Shown: piece by piece, positions 5,542 to 9,092 of the stretch
Position numbering within the stretch: position 1 is the stretch's first letter
Layout: every line of letters begins with the position of its first letter
Assembly (NCBI GenBank): GCA_024277515.1
Contig: JAJRVB010000067.1
Coordinates: 1 to 9,092 of the forward strand
Reading direction: 5' to 3'
Source of the DNA: Nitrospirota bacterium
GTDB taxonomy: Bacteria; Nitrospirota; Thermodesulfovibrionia; UBA6902
Length of the DNA: 9,092 nt
Notes under the pieces: model-generated
Database searches by the model: none
The model's input: only the letters and a program-made list of their open reading frames with translations
Told to the model about the DNA's origin: nothing
Made by a program: the position numbers and the translations under genes

Positions 5542-6972
5542 ATGTCAACTGCAACAGCAGAGGGAAAAACAAAGGACTATAAAGTAGCCGATATCGGCCT
5601 TGCCGGCTGGGGAAGAAAAGAAATAGAAATAGCGGAAAAGGAAATGCCGGGACTGATGTCCATCAGGAACAAATATGCCGTTGAAAAACCGTTAAAGGGT
5701 GTGAGGATTTCCGGTTCTCTTCATATGACCATACAGACGGCCGTTCTCATCGAGACACTTGTGGAGCTGGGAGCTGATGTCAGATGGGCCAGCTGCAATA
5801 TATTCTCAACCCAGGACCATGCAGCAGCGGCAATAGCAGCAACCGGGGTTCCTGTGTTTGCCTGGAAGGGTGAGACACTTGAAGAATACTGGTGGTGTAC
5901 AAACGAGGCATTGACCTTCCCTGGAGGCAAGGGTCCGCAATTGATCGTTGACGACGGCGGTGATGCCACCCTGTTCATTCACAGGGGATATGAGGCGGAA
6001 AACAATGCAGCCCTTCTGGACGAGCCGACTGACAACCATGAGCTCCGGATTATCAACACCCTTTTGAAAAAGCTCCTCGCCGGGGACAATCAGAGATGGC
6101 ACAATACCGTAAGCGAATGGAAGGGCGTAAGCGAAGAAACCACGACAGGTGTTCACAGGCTGTATGAAATGATGAACAACGGGACACTTCTTGTTCCTGC
6201 TATTAATGTGAATGACTCGGTCACAAAATCCAAGTTCGATAATCTCTACGGCTGCAGGGAGTCCCTTGCTGACGGCATCAAGCGTGCTACGGATGTAATG
6301 CTCGCGGGAAAAGTTGCTGTTGTATGCGGATATGGTGACGTAGGAAAGGGATGCGCCCAGTCGCTGAAGGAGTATGGCTCAAGGGTGATCGTTACTGAAA
6401 TCGATCCTATCTGCGCGCTTCAGGCGGCCATGGAGGGCTATGAGGTTGCCACGATTGAAGACACACTGGGAGAAGGAGACCTTTATGTGACTACAACCGG
6501 CAACAGGGACATCATCAGGATAGAGCATATGGCCCGGATGAAGGACCAGGCCATTGTCTGCAATATCGGGCATTTTGATAATGAAATACAGGTAGACAAA
6601 CTGAATACCTATCCGGATATCGAGAAGGTAGAAATCAAGCCCCAGGTGGACAAGTACATCTTTCCCGAAGGGCATGCGATTTTTCTTCTTGCCGAAGGGA
6701 GACTGGTAAACCTCGGCTGCGCCACAGGTCATCCTTCATTCGTCATGTCAAACAGCTTTACCAACCAGACGCTTGCCCAGATTGATCTCTGGAAAAACAG
6801 GGACGTGTATGAAAAGAAGGTGTACCGTTTGTCAAAAGTGCTCGATGAGGAAGTTGCCAGGCTGCACCTTGGGAAAATAGGGGTGAAACTGACGAGGCTT
6901 ACCCAGGAGCAGGCGGACTACATCGGAGTTCCTGTGGACGGCCCTTACAAGCCTGAGCATTACAGGTATTAA
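5542..6972 (+). CDS. ahcY: S-adenosylhomocysteine hydrolase (adenosylhomocysteinase)
   Basis: This NAD-dependent cytoplasmic tetramer cleaves S-adenosylhomocysteine to adenosine and homocysteine, relieving product inhibition of methyltransferases. The 476 residues correspond to the long bacterial form with an extra segment at about 149-190, including NNAALLDEPTDNHELRIINT. Active-site residues are in place by comparison with the human enzyme: His61 in SGSLHMT, Asp137/138 in VDDGGD, Glu198/199 in SEETTTG, and Lys229 and Asp233 in VTKSKFDN. The Rossmann motif GYGDVGKG is at 263-270, GHFDNEI at 343-349 and HPSFVMSNSF at 397-406. The C-terminal KPEHYRY (470-476) supplies Lys470 and Tyr474, which bind NAD in the neighbouring subunit. 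AAGGAGG lies 8 bases before the ATG. It is the second gene of the metK unit and is followed at once by a strong terminator. Nothing in it looks degraded. Confidence 0.98.
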   Translation: MSTATAEGKTKDYKVADIGLAGWGRKEIEIAEKEMPGLMSIRNKYAVEKPLKGVRISGSLHMTIQTAVLIETLVELGADVRWASCNIFSTQDHAAAAIAATGVPVFAWKGETLEEYWWCTNEALTFPGGKGPQLIVDDGGDATLFIHRGYEAENNAALLDEPTDNHELRIINTLLKKLLAGDNQRWHNTVSEWKGVSEETTTGVHRLYEMMNNGTLLVPAINVNDSVTKSKFDNLYGCRESLADGIKRATDVMLAGKVAVVCGYGDVGKGCAQSLKEYGSRVIVTEIDPICALQAAMEGYEVATIEDTLGEGDLYVTTTGNRDIIRIEHMARMKDQAIVCNIGHFDNEIQVDKLNTYPDIEKVEIKPQVDKYIFPEGHAIFLLAEGRLVNLGCATGHPSFVMSNSFTNQTLAQIDLWKNRDVYEKKVYRLSKVLDEEVARLHLGKIGVKLTRLTQEQADYIGVPVDGPYKPEHYRY

Positions 6973-6994
6973 TTCAGATAACAGAGCGGTAAGC

Positions 6995-7027
6995 AAGGGA
7001 CAGGTTAAACAATCTGTCCCTTTTTTT
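6995..7027 (+). terminator. Intrinsic terminator of metK-ahcY
   Basis: AAGGGACAGGTT (6995-7006) pairs with AATCTGTCCCTT (7011-7022) around the tetraloop AAAC, giving a 12-bp stem with one G-U pair. The stem runs into seven T (7021-7027). It begins 23 bases after the ahcY stop codon and separates this unit from the glycosyltransferase genes. Confidence 0.92.
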
Positions 7028-7064
7028 CTTCCCGCTGCATTTCGCTGAATTGACCCGGTTCATG

Positions 7065-7093
7065 TTGACCTGCCCCGGTTTCCATACTACAAT
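7065..7093 (+). promoter_or_regulatory. Putative sigma70 promoter of the glycosyltransferase unit
   Basis: TTGACC (7065-7070) and TACAAT (7088-7093) are spaced by exactly 17 bases, each matching consensus at 5/6 positions. Transcription would start near 7100, leaving a leader of about 110 bases before the ATG at 7209. A second TTGACC followed by CGGTT lies 15 bases upstream (7050-7055) as a partial direct repeat. I see no clear structured element in the leader. Confidence 0.6.
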
Positions 7094-7208
7094 ATCATGT
7101 CACCATCAATTGCCTTGCATGTATCCGGACCGCAATGTAACTGAGACTGCGGAGCTGTGAACTTTTCCCTTCCTTTACTCCAAATTTATCGACTGGATTG
7201 CCCGAACC

Positions 7209-8396
7209 ATGAAATCACTGAAAGATAAAACCGCATTAATTGTTGTGCAGTTCATTTACAACTTCCTTAACTTCCTGCTCAGCGCATTCCGGGGCCTGCT
7301 GTTTATCCGGAAAACAATCCCCGGCAATGTCAGGAACATACTGGTTTTCAGGTTTGGCAATATCGGGGATACTATTTGCGCTGTCCCTGCAATGAATGTA
7401 ATAAGGGAAAACTTTCCGGAAGCAAAAATAGTCTTGCTTTCTTCACCCGGCAGACCCGGCGCAGCCGGCGCTAAAGAAATTCTGGAAAACGCGGAGTTTC
7501 TGGATGGATTAATAATTTACTATCCCGAAGAGATCAAGTCCCTGAACGAAAAATATAATTTCATCAGGAAGATAAAAAAAGAAAGATTTGACTTATTCAT
7601 AGAGCTGCCTGCAAACCTGACCGGATTCAGCGCTGAAATAAGGAATATGGTTTTTTCAAAACTGATTGGAGTAAAGTATGCTTTTGGATTCAGAATAAAC
7701 ACGATCAGGTTGTTCGCAAAGGTCCAGTCGGATTATCTGAAATTTGATAATGAGGTTGAAAGATTACTGAAGATACTAAAGGCAGAGGGAGTTGCGATTG
7801 AGAATATTTCATTCCCCTTGCCTGTTAGCGAAGAAGACAGAGAGTTTGTAAACAATTTTCTGGAAAAATTCAGTAACGGGAAAATAATAGCCCTGAATCC
7901 CAATGCAAAAAGAGAGACTAATTTATGGCCATTGGAGCGATATGCCGAACTCGGGAGATGGCTGGCCGCTGATAACGGCAATAACATCCTGATAATCGGC
8001 GGCAAAGCTGATAAAGAAAGGGCCGCCAGATTAAAGCAGATGATAGGGGAAGATGCAATCAATGTTGCAGGGAAATTTTCACTCTTGCAGACAATAGAGA
8101 TATTAAGGCATTGCAGCCTTTTGATCAGCAATGATACAGGCGCCGTGCATATGGCCTCAGCTGTCGGCACCCCTGTTGTAGGGATATATTCTGCCTGGCA
8201 ACTAAAGGGAAAATGGTATCCGTATGGTAAAAAAAGCATTGTATTAAGGAAAGAGCCGGAATGCCATACATGTTATCTGAATAAATGCAAACAGTTGGAC
8301 TGTCTAAAATTGATCGATGTGAATGAGGTCCTTGATAAAGCAGGAGAAGTTTTGCACAAAAAAAATCTATGGCCAAATCTCATAACAGCCAGATAA
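7209..8396 (+). CDS. Glycosyltransferase family 9 protein (heptosyltransferase-like)
   Basis: The 395-residue product belongs to the GT-B fold family that includes the LPS heptosyltransferases WaaC, WaaF and WaaQ, which transfer heptose from ADP-heptose on the cytoplasmic face of the inner membrane. Marks are the N-domain motif RFGNIGDTICAVPA (48-61) with the catalytic-type Asp54, and the C-domain nucleotide-sugar motif ISNDTGAVHMASAVGTPVVG (306-325). A cysteine group, C352-x2-C355-x4-C360-x4-C365, follows near the end as in many GT9 proteins. About 40 residues precede the first strand, including a hydrophobic stretch at 9-34 that may hold the enzyme on the membrane. The ATG has a poor Shine-Dalgarno, but an in-frame TGA at 7158 leaves no upstream ATG, GTG or TTG. 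The exact sugar cannot be read. It probably acts in LPS-core or surface-glycan assembly. The last 28 bases overlap the following methyltransferase. Confidence 0.88.
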   Translation: MKSLKDKTALIVVQFIYNFLNFLLSAFRGLLFIRKTIPGNVRNILVFRFGNIGDTICAVPAMNVIRENFPEAKIVLLSSPGRPGAAGAKEILENAEFLDGLIIYYPEEIKSLNEKYNFIRKIKKERFDLFIELPANLTGFSAEIRNMVFSKLIGVKYAFGFRINTIRLFAKVQSDYLKFDNEVERLLKILKAEGVAIENISFPLPVSEEDREFVNNFLEKFSNGKIIALNPNAKRETNLWPLERYAELGRWLAADNGNNILIIGGKADKERAARLKQMIGEDAINVAGKFSLLQTIEILRHCSLLISNDTGAVHMASAVGTPVVGIYSAWQLKGKWYPYGKKSIVLRKEPECHTCYLNKCKQLDCLKLIDVNEVLDKAGEVLHKKNLWPNLITAR

Positions 8397-9092
8397 TTCA
8401 TCGTAGATTTTGCCCGATATGCGGCTCATCTGATATCAGAAACTTTGTTTCAGAATATAAGAAGTGTTCATATTGTCAATGCGCCTTTGTTGAAAAAATG
8501 AATCAATCCAGTGATATTTATGAAGATGAATATTATTTTTATAGTGATCAAAGAAAAAATGAAAACCTTAAAAGGGCTGATTATCAATTCCAGTATTTGA
8601 TGAGGTTATCAAAAAAACTTAATTCTGACTTAAAAAAAACAAAGATATTAGATATAGGCTGTGGCACCGGAGAATTTGTCTTCAGCTGTCTTGAAAATGG
8701 ACTGGACGCCTACGGAGCAGACTTTTCAGAAAAGGCAATAGAAACAGCGATTACGCGGTACCCTGTTTCAGACAGAGTATTTACATCCAGAGTAGAGGAT
8801 ATGCCTGATATGTCTTATGGAGTAATTACACTCTGGGAAGTTGTGGAGCATCTCGAAAAACCTATGGAACTTCTTCAAGAGGCATTGAGATTACTTCAGG
8901 TTGGAGGAACATTGCTTTTATCAACCCCTAATGTTGGAAGCCTATGGGTAAAGTTGCTTAAAAGTAAATGGCATGGCTTTGGAATACCCCAATATCATGT
9001 CACCTGCTTTAGTCCTGTATCTATGAAGATAGCCCTGAAAAAACAGCTTGCTGTCGAACATTATGAAATAGATACTGTTTCCCCATACAACA
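8369..9092 (+). CDS. Zinc-ribbon class I SAM-dependent methyltransferase, 5' part (cut by window edge)
   Basis: The reading frame starts at ATG 8369, inside the end of the glycosyltransferase gene in another frame, and runs open to the window edge (241 codons plus one base). An in-frame TAA at 8336 and the absence of other start codons fix this as the first possible start. AGGAGAAG (8342-8349) is too far upstream to be ideal, so coupling to the preceding gene is likely. Residues 15-38 form a small zinc ribbon (CPIC, then C33SYC36QC38). The Rossmann domain follows with SAM-binding motif I ILDIGCGTGEFV (93-104), then an acidic ADF, and the post-motif ITLWEVVEHLEKP. The later LLSTPNVGS and HVTCFSP stretches are typical of methyltransferases found in polysaccharide gene clusters, which methylate sugars or lipid-linked glycans. 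The target cannot be told from sequence. Base composition is strongly A+T-rich compared with metK and uvrA. Confidence 0.85.
   Translation, partial: MAKSHNSQIIHRRFCPICGSSDIRNFVSEYKKCSYCQCAFVEKMNQSSDIYEDEYYFYSDQRKNENLKRADYQFQYLMRLSKKLNSDLKKTKILDIGCGTGEFVFSCLENGLDAYGADFSEKAIETAITRYPVSDRVFTSRVEDMPDMSYGVITLWEVVEHLEKPMELLQEALRLLQVGGTLLLSTPNVGSLWVKLLKSKWHGFGIPQYHVTCFSPVSMKIALKKQLAVEHYEIDTVSPYN

Noticed and set aside
5806..6156. Open frames on the opposite strand of ahcY, metK and uvrA
   Set aside because: They are antisense shadows of strongly conserved genes, have no ribosome sites, and their products show no recognisable motifs.

Overview
The window looks like a chromosomal fragment of a Gram-negative bacterium of intermediate base composition. 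It carries an inner/outer-envelope lipoprotein, a heptosyltransferase-like enzyme, and a metK-ahcY pair of the kind common in anaerobic and environmental lineages. Period-7 intergenic repeats of the 'TTCTGAC' and 'GGTTAAC' type make me think of Nitrospirota or a deltaproteobacterial relative. That placement is an inference from gene style and repeats, not a match.

Layout. Positions 1-4135 hold a leftward transcription unit. uvrA (4135-1622, nucleotide excision repair) is followed, with an ATGA overlap, by apbE (1625-456, FAD:protein FMN transferase lipoprotein). After a 152-base gap comes the 5' part of a small membrane protein of the Gx-transporter / 'heptaprenyl diphosphate synthase component I' family (303-1, cut by the window edge). 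Two clusters of 7-bp-period repeats lie here. One sits in the gap (336-399). The other lies inside the 5' end of apbE (1462-1613), where it is translated and supplies the N-terminus and most of the lipoprotein signal peptide.

Positions 4136-4302 form a divergent promoter region with a sigma70-type promoter on each strand. Rightward from there, metK (4303-5457) and ahcY (5542-6972) make S-adenosylmethionine and remove S-adenosylhomocysteine, the two ends of the methyl cycle. A perfect 16-bp hairpin separates them, and a strong intrinsic terminator (6995-7027) closes the unit. A new promoter (7065-7093) then drives a family 9 glycosyltransferase (7209-8396). A zinc-ribbon SAM-dependent methyltransferase (from 8369, cut at 9092) overlaps its end by 28 bases. 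These last two genes are much more A+T-rich than the genes to the left and look like the start of a surface-polysaccharide cluster.

The points most worth a second look are the heptad-repeat array used as signal-peptide coding sequence in apbE, the UvrA that lacks the whole DNA-contacting insertion domain while keeping its zinc cysteines and UvrB-binding domain, and the metK-ahcY hairpin. I see no CRISPR array, tRNA, rRNA, transposase or phage gene. No gene-free stretch exceeds 300 bases; the longest, 6973-7208, is explained by the terminator, the promoter and a leader of about 110 bases.
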